NCBI GenBank assembly: GCA_021234155.1
Contig: JAJEKV010000014.1
Location: 20,537,513 to 20,601,512 of the forward strand
DNA from: Isoetes taiwanensis
Taxonomy: Eukaryota; Streptophyta; Lycopodiopsida; Isoetales; Isoetaceae
Direction: 5' to 3'
Length of the DNA stretch: 64,000 nucleotides
A program made the translations under genes and the position numbers. Shown in pieces: positions 10,621 through 20,304 of the stretch. The notes below the pieces were generated by a model. That model made no database searches and was not told the origin of the DNA. It saw only the letters and a list, made by a program, of their open reading frames with translations. Each line of letters begins with the position of its first letter. Position 1 is the first letter of the stretch.

Positions 10621-11308
10621 TGTTATGGTCCAAGGGCAAGTCGCGCTTGCAGGCCTTGGGACCGGGAGTTGGCCTTGGAAGTGCCACTGGGTGGCCCGGG
10701 AACATTCCAAAGAGCAGTTACCGACTACGGGTGGCGTATGGGTTGTTTTTTAAATGGCATTTGTTTCGTATGCTAAGTTGGCATTTAAATAAATTATAAA
10801 GGACTTAACCATTGCCTTATGGGGCTGATGTGGCATCACCTCATTGGATGAGATGGTTAAAAGGCAAAATTGAAGCTGAGGCATCGCGGAATGATAGTAG
10901 GCAGCCGGATCTGTTGGAAAAATACGGATCTGATCAAGAAAAGCTCATTTTGAGCTAAAATAAACTGCCACAGCCTTTATTTGGGCTAATCTTAGCCCTA
11001 GTAGCCCTTTATAAGACATTGGAGACGGTTTTGGAGATCATAGTTTTGCTGCTGGAGCTAGCACCTTGCTTTTCCATACTGCTTGATCTTCTGTTTCTGG
11101 GTGTTCTAACCCATTTCGAATTGTTTGAGGTTCAAATCGGGTTGTTCCGAGTTACTCTATAATTTGGTGTTCGCTTGTGGAGTTGACTTCAGGCTGATCC
11201 TGGGGATCAATAACGGTTGTGCGTGGGGAGTTCTGGGAACTCAAGGTTGAGGGGAACTCTGGGAGTTCTAGGTAGCACAACTGATCCTACTTTTTGTAGG
11301 CTATAATA
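10621..11308 (+). repeat. right LTR
   Basis: The copy is about 688 bp and matches the left LTR minus its LINE. It has the same order of motifs, with a 90-bp deletion near 11185 and scattered substitutions, and it ends TAATA where the left copy ends TAACA. The degree of divergence indicates an old insertion. Confidence 0.85.
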
Positions 11309-12832
11309 TTCGCCTTCAACAGAAGCATGGATGCATTCCGAGGATCTTGAGCAGGCCAAGGTTCATGTAAATCGCAATTCTGTTATTCAATGCCGACTTT
11401 TAGACTGGCAATGAGCTGGTTTAGCATGTTAGATTAGCCTTAGAGGCCTTATAGACTCCGAGATCACAAGCCCTAACAAAGGAACCTAACCATGTATGTT
11501 TAGGTAGGTAGATTAGATATTCTATCTTTCAGTTCTATGGATTATGATGTTCTATTTTATGCGCACTCCTGTATATTGGGAAGGGAGGTAGAGACCCTGA
11601 AAAACTTAGTTTAATGCGGCCTGTGTATAAGAGCCCGCCAGGCTGTGGGTGGCGGGGCTAGACCGGTAGATAAGAAGGACATGTCCCATGGCAGATTGAT
11701 CCCTTTGGTGTGTAAAGCCTGCCGGGGATTTTAGTGGGCTAGGCCTGATGGTTTGCCACTGCGTGTGGGCAAGGCATGGGCTCGACACCTCTAGGTGATG
11801 CGTCACCTTCCAGGGGGTTCCAGTCATAGATGGGCAGTGTAGCCTGCCTGCAATGGGCATGCGTACCTCTGGAGGGAGCCAGGTTGATGTTCTTACAGAT
11901 GTATGATATGGTGAGCCACCCTTCGAGGTGGGGTTATGAGTATTTGATGTCATGTGCTCATGTTTACTTATGCTTCCGCAGCTAGGACGGTCCCAAGGGG
12001 GACGGGATGAATGACGCGTCCATTCTTCCCCATCGATCCCTTGCCAAGGGATTGGTGTCAGGTGGACGGCCTCTGTCAGCTTGATTGCTAGAGGGATGAA
12101 TTCCGACTTCTGATACGATGGGAGCATCGTAGATGAAGTAGTGGACATCATAAAGACCCATCAATAGACATATCCAGATTGCCTTCTATGACGATGATCA
12201 TTACAGAATAAAAAACCCGTATTTTCCTTCTATCACGAGCAGGACTGCTTGTTGTCAAGATCAGAACAAGCCATAACTAATAAATATGTGCAAGATTATG
12301 AAAATCCAACACGCAATTGTGATAAGAAGGTGAGATTTTGTTTTTGTGGGATAGAGAACTTCTGCTTGAAATGGTAAGCTTGATCAAAACGGATTACCAC
12401 TTATTCAATGGGTTCATGGGGATACTAAGAAGTGTTTTTCAAACTCTCTATAGTTTTTATTGCGTTCGTATATCTACGACAACTCAGTGGGGAGGAAGGG
12501 CACAAGAGCAAAAGGTAAGGCCCCAAAGGGGGAATGGCATCAAAATGTACACTACATAGAGGTCTTAGAAAAGACATTTAGAGGCCAACATTATGAAATA
12601 ACCATCTTTAGTTTGAAGTTATGTAGGTTCCTTGTAATCTAACTTAGCACAAATAGATGACTCAAATTTTGTGCTATGGAATTTTTTATGTATGCACGTC
12701 CCTAATCACAAAATAAAATAACAAAAAATGGCCACCATGTTAGAGATTGAAAAGGACCAAAAAAGAAAGAGGAGGGGGGACAAAGCACATGTTAGCTATT
12801 GAGAAAGTGGGGTTGAAATGTGTAGAAGAAAG
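11309..12832. other. no recognised gene
   Basis: A 181-codon minus-strand frame (12151-11606) is open but rich in Ser, Thr, Pro and His and looks like the antisense of GC-richer noncoding DNA; I recognise no domain. Shorter plus-strand frames around 12338-12932 are likewise unremarkable. No RNA gene seen. Confidence 0.4.
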
Positions 12833-12953
12833 AATATGTAGCAAAATAACAGGGGGTTATTTTTGTATTTTTATACACTTTTTAACATGGTTTTCATATG
12901 ATTTGGCGATCGTATTGAATGAGCTGTACTAATTAGTACTTCTAGAGTGCGCA
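12833..12953 (-). repeat. dispersed 120-bp repeat (family R2), copy 1
   Basis: This is the reverse complement of the repeat found at 19749, 20184, 26651 and 32101. It begins with the TATGTAGCA / AATAACAGGGGG end and finishes at CTAGAGTGC. No coding potential; no terminal inverted repeats are evident. Confidence 0.65.
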
Positions 12954-13783
12954 TTGTATTTTGTTATCAAAAAATCCATGTTGTAATGGTCTACCCCCTT
13001 CATTTTCGGCATGCAAAGCTCGAGCATTTTTGTATTAGGGTTTTGAACCACCTCTCTTTTCTCTCGACCTTAAAAATTTTTTTAAGGACGCTTCTGTGAT
13101 CTCTGTTTAGGATTGGCTTCCATGATTTTTGTGTGGTGGCTTCCAGAATAAACCCCAGGGATTTTGCAGGGTTGAATTTATTACGGCATGCACACAAGTC
13201 CACGAATTTGCAGGGCCGGACTTGGTTTGCTACAGTTGCCTTCTTTTGTTTAGGAGGTGGACCGAAAGGATTGGGGCCATTATGCAACGTTTAACTGGCA
13301 CCAGAGTAGAAGCCTGCCTCTGGCTATGTTCCTGTCTGCAAGATACCGGATAGCTGGTGTCTGATCTGTGGGTCCAGAAGGAAACATGAGCTTTTGGGAT
13401 TTTGATTTCATGTGTTGTTTAACAAGTAATTAAATGCAACGAGCTTGCTTTTCGGTACTTTCAGAGCTTGAAATTTTTGGGTTTTAGGTCTCTGGCAGCA
13501 AGGGTTCTTCGCACTTTCAAGCAGTTGAAGACCAGCTTCCTTGGTTTAGAGCTTAATAAAAGACGATCTTGGGTGTTGATTATTAAGTAAATTGGGTACT
13601 GGCAAAAACGTGTCTATGGTGTGAAGCCATGGCGTAAAAAGACTTTTCGTAGAGGTATTTTTTAGCTATTTATGACCTACATGAGCTCCACAGTGCCATG
13701 CTCGAGCTAAGAGCATTGCTAAGAGCACCCATTGTGGCGTAAGATTTATCTATAGCAAAAATCAACGACTTTGTTACAGAGCT
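12954..13783. other. possible gene-fragment flank, no gene called
   Basis: A frame near 13258-13352 reads DRKDWGHYATFNWHQSRS and looks coding-like, but I cannot assign it. The 14-nt phrase CTGGCTATGTTCCT near 13321 recurs near 14246 in the leucine-rich fragment. The rest is unremarkable. Confidence 0.3.
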
Positions 13784-14087
13784 ATGGCAAGTTTTCCTGC
13801 GCAAAAGCAAGACCGCCAGCCCGGCGAAGAGCACCCTATGGATCCTCATCCTCGTTTCCTACCTCGCATATGTGCCCCTCTCCGATAAACTCAAGATCCG
13901 CCTTGGTTTTTTTCGAGATCGTGTGGCTCGATCCGCGTGTGGAGATTCCGCATTGGCAGGGCCGTTGCTCACATGTTTTCTCAAGAAGGTGCCACTGTTG
14001 CTATCACTTATGTCCCTCAGAGAGAAGAAAAGGATGCTGAAGAAACTGAAACTGAAACTGATTGCTATGCCGAAACTGGTTGCTAGA
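13784..14087 (+). pseudogene. short-chain dehydrogenase (glucose/ribitol dehydrogenase-like) fragment
   Basis: From the ATG at 13784 the reading is FPAQKQDRQPGEEHPMDPHP, the typical N-terminus of plant glucose/ribitol dehydrogenase-like SDR proteins. A shift near 13880 continues as DKLK and then DRVAxxACGDSALA where the family has the NAD-binding TGGDSGIG. A second shift near 13950 gives RAVAHMFSQEGATVAITYV and EEKDAEET, and the match stops near 14047. The cofactor glycine motif is lost, there is an extra insert of about 21 nt, and two thirds of the protein is missing. It appears to be an exon-1 fragment without downstream exons, so it is a captured or duplicated pseudogene. Confidence 0.75.
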
Positions 14088-14240
14088 CTTTCCTTCTACT
14101 TCTGGTACTTTTCTCAGATCTGGTTTTCTCAGTTTTATCTCATTATTTGCAAAAACAAGGACGCATGCAGGCTCTACAAGGACGCATGCAGATTTTGCGT
14201 CTCCAAAGCAATCAAAGTGTTGATATTCGAGCAAAAATCT

Positions 14241-14336
14241 ATGTCTGGCTATGTTCCTGCTGAGTTTGGAAACTTAAAAGCTTTTGTGGAAATTAGATTG
14301 AGTGCCAACATGCTTAATGGTAAGATATCCCGGTGT
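14241..14336 (+). pseudogene. leucine-rich-repeat fragment
   Basis: The frame reads GYVPAEFGNLKAFVEIRLSA followed by NMLNGKI, which fits the plant extracellular LRR consensus (LxGxIPxxxGNLxxLxxLxLxxNxLxGxIP) for just over one unit. No kinase or membrane segment follows. It is on the same strand and only 150 bp from the SDR fragment, with no gene relation between the two families. Confidence 0.45.
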
Positions 14337-14604
14337 TTCTGCACCTAAGACATCCGGGTTCTTGATTTTCTCAATGGATTTGTTCCCAAAGGGTAATGCT
14401 GCATCAAACATCCTGCACGATAGGTATGACTACATTGTGGAGCAAGAGCGGCTGCATTCTGGCAGTAAAGTAAGAGCATTTTAGCTTCAAGCACGAACAG
14501 GTACTTATTTTTTTGTGGAGAACTTTATGCATTCTTTTTTTAAAGGGAGTCATTTGAACAGCAATGGCATTCATCTCTTTTCAGTGGGAAAATGCCCGAA
14601 GCCA

Positions 14605-14680
14605 ACTGCCAAGCAAAATACAAGTTATGGAGATGATTCTTGGTTTAGAGATATAGGGCCAACTGTAATTATCATACATC
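14605..14680 (+). pseudogene. possible agmatine-deiminase-like motif
   Basis: The reading YGDDSWFRDIGPTVII resembles the conserved (N/D)DSWxRDxGPTF motif of plant agmatine deiminase, whose acidic residue lies at the active site. Only about 20 residues match, so a chance hit cannot be excluded. It sits on the same strand as the two preceding fragments. Confidence 0.3.
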
Positions 14681-14726
14681 ATCATCACGGATTGTCCAGG
14701 CCGGATTGTCCAGGCCTATGAACATT

Positions 14727-15225
14727 TTCATCCTATGAACATTTTTGGTCTGCGCAGATGCAAATGCTAGTTATCATCTGGATTATTATTGCCATTACTT
14801 TTCTATTTGTATTTCCTCTTTATGAGATTAAACATGTTCTACATATGCGCCATATGGTTATGAACGCTTACCATGGTACAAGACTTGTTGTAACAGCATC
14901 GGATCCAGTTTCTTTCTTATCTGATCTTATAGCGAGCAACGGTTTGAAAATTGGCCCACTATGGCGTAAGTGGGAACAAATGCAACACATATCTGAACTG
15001 GTTTGTATTCTCTTCACTCCATCTCTTATTCCATTGTTTAAAGTAGCATCACCGGGTTATCCGGGCTTAGTGTAAGACTCATGCAAGACCGCCATAACAT
15101 GATTCTTTAGATGAAAAATTGTAATCTTGGCACCTTAAGAAGAGGTGCCATTATGATTTTAAATCGTATTTTCCTCTTTGATCCTATGAATATTTTTGAT
15201 CTACACAAATGCCAATGCTAGTTAT
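14727..15225 (+). repeat. 45-bp direct repeat pair, also at 30.2 kb
   Basis: The phrase TCCTATGAACATTTTTGGTC and its continuation to AATGCTAGTTAT recurs at 15181-15225. A reverse-complement version with the neighbouring GGTGCCAAGATT lies at about 30195-30300, just outside the palindrome of the 29.9-kb inverted-repeat element. Copies at 15 and 30 kb therefore share flank as well as element. Confidence 0.55.
14758..15075 (+). CDS. unrecognised 105-codon ORF with hydrophobic N-terminus
   Basis: The first 22 residues are strongly hydrophobic (signal-anchor-like), followed by a His/Met-rich stretch and a moderately polar remainder. I do not recognise it. It lies between two copies of a 45-bp direct repeat (about 14727-14772 and 15181-15225), which suggests the frame is part of a repeat-bounded segment. 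Expression is unsupported. Confidence 0.2.
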   Translation: MQMLVIIWIIIAITFLFVFPLYEIKHVLHMRHMVMNAYHGTRLVVTASDPVSFLSDLIASNGLKIGPLWRKWEQMQHISELVCILFTPSLIPLFKVASPGYPGLV

Positions 15226-15388
15226 GACTCTAAACTTGTATATTGTGGGTTGAAGATGATATTGTGGGTTGTATATTGTGGGTTGCGCTAAATTCTTGTA
15301 TTGTATAATATTATACATTGGTATATTATATATCTAATTCTATGCAATGTTTTCGTTTCTATAATTTGAGCACCTCTACCATCCTTAA

Positions 15389-15735
15389 GGCCCCGAAGGG
15401 GCCAAAAAATTTTTTAGTTAACAGAAACCATTAACACAAAACTAACATTATTAACACAACCATTGCATTTGACACATTTAAATTAAAATCCCCCTTAAAC
15501 CCCCTTTGGTTTGGGTGCATATTCACACGGGGGGTTACGTAGGGCAGCGAGAGCTGTCGGATGGGCATATTTGCCCTTTATTCCAAAATCTGGACCGTAC
15601 ATAGCGATCCTCGTTTGTGGGGTATGCATGTACAAGTTTTTGTATACTGTATATTAAGGTTTGCAAAATACTATAAGGTTTGAGAGAATGTACTTAATGG
15701 TGTGAAGATAGTGCACAAAAACTGGAGGAAGGTCA
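15389..15735. mobile_element. left half of palindrome-capped TIR element (copy C)
   Basis: The copy starts at the palindrome GGCCCCGAAGGGGCC (15389-15403), followed by the terminal inverted repeat (CACATTTAAATTAAAATCCC, CCTTTGGTTTGGGTGCATAT, GGGCAGCGAGAGCT) and then the interior (TCGTTTGTGGGGTATGCATG, GCAAAATACTATAAGGTTTG). It stops before the right inverted repeat. The interior orientation equals that of copies at 18.4 and 20.3 kb. Confidence 0.65.
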
Positions 15736-16322
15736 GATAGAAAATCATAAGTATACTTTAGATGGATAACGGGTCTTTGTGAAAAGGATTTCTGGATGGA
15801 AAGAATGGATATAAGATGTCTATATCATAGAGTCAAAGTACGTATACTATATAAAGAAAAGAAGTATATTTATATTATGTTTATAGAAAGGCGGGCCACA
15901 ATGTTGTCAATATAACAAAAAAAGCAAACATTTGAGATACTATTATTGTGCCAACACAAAAAAAAAAATTGCCACATCATCGTCATGCCCATCATGCTCA
16001 ATCATGACTTATGAAGCATGCCACCAATTGACAAAGTCTTACGCGAGATGCGGAATCTCTCCATGATGGTAACTATGACATGCACTATATATGGATGCAA
16101 CGAGAACCACACAAGCTAAACATATGGTAAAAACATATTATGATCATTTAGTTGGAAACAAAACATATGGTGAAGACATATTATAATCAATTAGTTGGTT
16201 AGTTACTACTATAAAAGAAATGATACTGCAAGAACAAATGGGGCAAGTGACTCTATGTGCCAAAAGCTAGCATAAGGCAATTGGCTTTGTGTGCATGCCT
16301 AATCTCCTTATAATACTTCATC

Positions 16323-17661
16323 ATGAAGACTATAGAAGGGATCAGATTTGCTCTTGGCATCATTGGTTAGTGCATAGATACTAGTTTCATATCGTCAAAT
16401 CCTTAAAATTTCTAGATGCTATAGGGAGACGAAGGATTTCAAGAACCAAAACATAAATAAACAAAGATGTATTTTAAACATATGTTTGGGTTGTGAACAT
16501 GGATTTGATTTCTTATATTGCTGGCATTTTATTTAGGAAATATAACGGAGATTCTGATATCACTGGCTCCCATGTAAGTCCTTAGATATTATAAATAAAA
16601 CTTAGATTCAATATGCAACATTGACGAAATAAATAAATTGAGTTGAATTATTTGTTTTGTGTATATAATAGACCTACCTTTTGGAGAATTTGGAGGAAGA
16701 GATCGATAGAGAAATTTTCATGGCTTCCATATATAAGTGGATTATTGTATGCAACATTTTGGGGCTGTTATTCACTTCCATTCGTGAGTAAACATAACAT
16801 GCTATTGCTCATAGTCTCTGCAGTACAAGGTGCACTAGAACTTTGCTACCTGGTTTTATATATTGCATTCTCACCATCAAAAGAGAAGGTAGGAGGATAC
16901 TACTTCTTATTCTATTTCTTTACGCTTATTATTAGGAGCTTATTTCCATTTCTAATAGTGGATGGTGGTCAGGTAATGGTTTCTTCTGCAGTAATTGCTG
17001 TTGCATTATCCTTTGGTGGTACAATACTTGTTGCGAAGATACCCATGCATGAGATGAACGAAAGAGAGTTCTTTGTGGGTGTGATGGCTGCCTTTGTGAC
17101 TATAGCAATGTATGCTGCTCCACTTTCAGTTGTGGTAAGTGTAGAAGAATTCTAACAGTTTTATGATTATGAAAACATGAAAAGAAAAAAAATATGAGGG
17201 ATTATATTTATATTGACAACATTGAGGATATGGAGTATCATCAAGATTTATAGTTCATAAATATCTTATGCAGAAACTCGTCATACAGACAAGAAGTGTT
17301 GAATACATGCCTTTCCTTCTTTCATTCTCAAACTTTACGAATTCGATTGTTTGGACCATATATGGTGTCTTGGGACGCGATCTTTTTATAACGGTATTAT
17401 GCTTTTTAAATAATTTTCAAAAAGAAGTAAACAAATAGTATACTTAGATAGATCTATTTATTGATACAGATTTCAGAAGGCCTTGGAACGCTACTAGGTG
17501 GTGTACAATTGATCTTATACTTTGCATATCGACCACGAGGGAAGATCACAATTGAGCATGAGGAACAAAAATCTTCTCAAATAGTTATTGAAATACTAGC
17601 AAAGGATGATATTGAAAAGCACAATAAAATTATATTGGGAGATATTCTTAATATTTCTTAG
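16323..17661 (+). CDS. SWEET sugar transporter, six exons
   Basis: Exons 16323-16365, 16537-16573, 16672-16888, 16973-17134, 17274-17393 and 17470-17661 join to a 256-residue protein with no stop; all introns are GT-AG. Exon sizes 37, 217, 162 and 120 nt equal those I know from plant SWEET genes. SWEETs are seven-helix uniporters (two MtN3/saliva triple-helix bundles and a linker helix) that move sugars across plasma or vacuolar membranes. The protein starts MKTIEGIRFALGIIG, contains PTFWRIWRKRSIEKFSWLPY, YAAPLS and SVEYMPF, so the four helix prolines remain. The asparagines that line the sugar pocket in AtSWEET1 (N73, N192) appear as Ser and Glu here, while the pocket Trp near TM6 is kept. 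Intron 3 is only 84 nt and free of stops, so a 28-residue retained-intron form is possible. It lies between two half copies of a TIR element. Substrate unknown. Confidence 0.9.
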
Positions 17662-17704
17662 CAAAATACAATTATATTGGGAGATATCTTTAATATTTCT
17701 TAAC
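17622..17704 (+). repeat. tandem duplication across the SWEET stop codon
   Basis: The last 38-40 nt of the coding exon (AATTATATTGGGAGATATTC to TTTCTTAG) are repeated immediately after the stop as AATTATATTGGGAGATATCT to TTTCTTAA. The second unit lies in the 3' UTR and would encode almost the same C-terminal residues, so this is a recent local duplication that did not lengthen the protein. Confidence 0.8.
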
Positions 17705-18425
17705 GGCAAAACCATTGACATCTAAACATAGTCTTCATCAACGATCCACATACCAGGAGAAGTTATAGGCGTGGATTTGAGAGAGATTTGTGAATATTAT
17801 CTTTGTATAATATATGGTCACTCCTTTTGAGCTTTTGACCAACAATTACTACAATAAATTATCTTAATACAAGAATTCTCTACTAAATATAATCATTTGG
17901 TTGAATGATGTCCATGGCCTCCTGCTCCACGCCTTTTCTGAACTTAACGATTCTATAATTCTTAAGCATTCTTCTAGAATAAAGAGCAATTAAATGCTTT
18001 AATATGCTTATGTTAGCATGACAAAGGAAATTTGACACAAAGTGGCAAACCCAGAGAAACAAAGGATTGGACTTTGAGATACTCAAACAACACTTACTAT
18101 TACTCTTCAAGTCGTGTGTTTGCCTGAGGCATGTTTTATGACATACAAAAACTTGGTCGTGTCTAATCCTCCGCCATTAATGACACTTGAAGGAATATGA
18201 TGTGCTATTGTTTGACCAAATTTGACACTTTGGGTATCAAATTGTGGTCCATGACAATTGACTATAAAATCCCCAGCTTTGCATTTGAGTTTGTGGTACA
18301 GTCTTTACTCCCTTATTGGATGCCATTTATGAGAGTAGGGATAGCAACATGAAGTATTTTACCTTCAGAAAAACTAAGATGCTTTTGCTTTCTATGAACT
18401 CACGCGTGAAATTCACAACAGAGGT
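17705..18425. other. SWEET 3' flank, nothing else recognised
   Basis: The stretch is AT-rich and presumably contains the 3' UTR and polyadenylation region. A 75-codon minus-strand frame (18110-17883) has no recognisable motif. No repeat family from elsewhere in the window was noticed here. Confidence 0.4.
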
Positions 18426-18846
18426 ATCTCTTTCACCCCTTATTCCTTAATCTACACCGTACGTAAAGTTCCTCGTTTGTGGGGTATGCAAGTACAAAAT
18501 TTGCTATACTGTATAACAAGATTCGCAAAATACTATAAGATTTCAAGCGGAATACTATATGATGTTGATTTCGTACGTGCAAAATACAATTATGAGGGCT
18601 CTCGCTGCCCCACGTCACTCCCCGTGTGAATATGCACCCAAACCAAAGGGGGTTTAAGGGGGATTTTAATTTAAATGTGTTGGACCCAATGGTTGTGTTA
18701 ATTAATGTCAATGGTAGTTATGTGTTGGTTGTTAATGTCAATGGTTGTTATGTGTTGGTTGTTATGTGTTGGGGGATTTAATTGTATATATTGAATGTTA
18801 ATGGTTTGTGCTGCAAAAAAATTTTTTTGGCCCCTTCGGGGCCTTA
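18426..18846. mobile_element. right half of palindrome-capped TIR element (copy B)
   Basis: The copy starts in the interior (TCGTTTGTGGGGTATGCAAG, GCAAAATACTATAAGATTTC), continues to the right terminal repeat (GGCTCTCGCTGCCCCACGTC, ATGCACCCAAACCAAAGGGG), and ends at the palindrome GGCCCCTTCGGGGCC (18829-18843). The left terminal repeat is missing. A short AATGTCAATGGT/TATGTGTTGGTTG unit is expanded at 18705-18775. Confidence 0.65.
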
Positions 18847-19440
18847 GGGACCCCGGTGTGACAAAAATTTTAGAATTCAAACCAGAAAAAGACTAGAATT
18901 CGTTTGGGGCTTTCATCACCTGTAGCTTTTGAATTTGATCACAATAAAACAAATAGAACATAAGTAAAAGTTACCATAAAGATAGAGCAGATTGATCCCA
19001 TTATTCTGAAAGTCATAAAGTTTGCAACACCCATACACAAACATTTTTCAACTGGATTTTAACAGCAGCCTTTGGCCTCCATGGATTCTTGTGGTGAGAA
19101 ACCAAAGTGGGAAACTTTTCTGCGTGTTAGCACAAGGATCTAGAAGCCTTGGAATTTGCTTAATAACTGCCTCAAAATCTAAAAATGCATGATAATTTTT
19201 TGCAATCTTCATTCGGAATGAGCCATAAAATAATATCCAATAGCGCAATCCTGTATTAATCAGCTGGTAGGATGTGAAAGCCTACCAAACCCGGCCGAAA
19301 AATTGTTGTTTTAGCATAGATAACTAAACCAAACATATCCATATCATACACTATCAAAAAGATCTCGAAGAGAGCTTTCCAACGCAATAAAAATCATCTC
19401 AAACAGAGCTCTGGATCAAAAGTTATGATAAGAAATATGT
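18847..19440. other. no recognised gene
   Basis: The interval is AT-rich sequence; a 66-codon minus-strand frame (19248-19048) has no motif. I see nothing else in it. Confidence 0.4.
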
Positions 19441-19470
19441 TGCCGGCGGGGAAACTGCACTACATGCACC

Positions 19471-19735
19471 CTTCAAGCCCATCATGTGCCCATTATGCAC
19501 CACACACAAAAAAAGGGCTTTTGTTGTGAGCCATTGATTGTTGGGCTAAAATCAATGGCCCTTCATGTGCCCATTATGCACCACACGCACAAAAAAAGGG
19601 CTTTTGTTGTGAGCCATTGGTTGTTGGGCTAAAATCAATGGCCCTTCATGTGCCCATTATGCACCACACGCACAAAAAAGGGGCTTTTGTTGTGAGCCAT
19701 TGGTTGTTGACCATTGAAAAAAAAGGCTAAAATCA
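19471..19735 (+). repeat. 82-bp tandem repeat, three units
   Basis: The phrase CATGTGCCCATTATGCACCA begins at 19483, 19564 and 19647 (periods 81 and 83). Each unit continues with AAAAAAAGGGCTTTTGTTGT and GAGCCATTG. The last unit runs directly into the R2 repeat at 19749. A single diverged GGGCTTTTGTTGTGAGCC unit precedes the R2 copy at 32.1 kb, so the unit belongs to the R2 family 5' region and was amplified here. Confidence 0.85.
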
Positions 19736-19748
19736 ATGGCTCAGAAAT

Positions 19749-19869
19749 GGTGCACTCTAGATGTACGCATTAGTACATTCATTTGAATACATCACGAAAT
19801 CATAGGAAAACCTTAGTGAAAAGTGTACAAAAACACAAAGAAAACCCCCTGTTATTATGCTACATATTG
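19749..19869 (+). repeat. dispersed repeat R2, copy 2
   Basis: It begins GGTGCACTCTAGATGTACGC and ends CCCCCTGTTATTATGCTAC. It is closely similar to the 32.1-kb copy over about 120 bp. Confidence 0.75.
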
Positions 19870-20183
19870 AAATAGTAAAGACTGCATGATCAGGTACTTC
19901 CCTGATCAAATCAAAATCTGGAAAAGCATAGATTTAGTCTTACTTCATTTGATAATTGTAATCTGATCCCTTTGAGCATTTTATTATTGGGAAAGAAGAA
20001 GATATGAACATAATGTCTAGAAGCAGAACTGGATGCATCTAGATAATGGGCTTTACGGAAATGTTCTAGGAACCTTAAATTGAAGGCCTTCAACCTTTGC
20101 ATGTGAAGCATCTTTTGATTTTTGAGATACATTTTAATAGGTGCAACCATTGAAGAGTGTCACAAAAGTTGAGGCCGGCATAT

Positions 20184-20304
20184 GCACACTCTAGATATAT
20201 ACATTAGTATATCCACTCAAATACACCACTAAACGGTAGCAAAACCATATTGAAAAGCATATAAAAATACAAAAACAACACATGTTATTATGCTAGATAT
20301 CACA
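20184..20304 (+). repeat. dispersed repeat R2, copy 3
   Basis: A more diverged copy, GCACACTCTAGATATATACA to TGTTATTATGCTAGATAT. It directly abuts the TIR element beginning near 20305, so the element probably inserted at its edge. Confidence 0.65.

Larger units (their letters stand above)
2909..11308 (+). mobile_element. LTR retrotransposon with nested insertions
   Basis: Two long direct repeats (2909-5521 and 10621-11308) begin with TGTTA and end TAACA or TAATA. A primer-binding site follows the left one and a polypurine tract precedes the right one, which sets plus orientation. The 5-bp flanks TTCGT (2904-2908) and TTCGC (11309-11313) look like a target duplication with one mutation. A LINE (about 3092-4916) sits in the left LTR and a chromovirus fragment (5624-about 7740) lies in the interior in opposite orientation. 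Of its own coding region only a gag zinc-knuckle remnant near 8.94 kb is visible; no plus-strand RT or integrase can be read. Superfamily is not determinable from this. Confidence 0.85.

Noticed and set aside
11606-12151. 181-codon minus-strand ORF
   Set aside because: No domain, biased to Ser/Thr/Pro/His, no supporting splice or promoter signals; probably chance in GC-richer DNA.
15389-15403. GC palindrome as a rho-independent terminator
   Set aside because: The sequence is plant nuclear DNA; the palindrome is part of a dispersed repeat and not at the end of a gene.
16643-17155. 170-codon single-exon reading of the SWEET region
   Set aside because: It starts inside intron 2 and reads through intron 3 and past the exon 4 donor. 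The six-exon model gives the full family sequence with canonical GT-AG sites.
18829-18846. GC palindrome GGCCCCTTCGGGGCC as a Helitron 3' hairpin
   Set aside because: No CTRR follows within the usual distance in any of the copies, and inverted terminal repeats at both ends of copy D point to a TIR element instead.
19471-19735. 82-bp tandem units as a CRISPR array
   Set aside because: The units repeat along their whole length with no unique spacers, and the context is eukaryotic.
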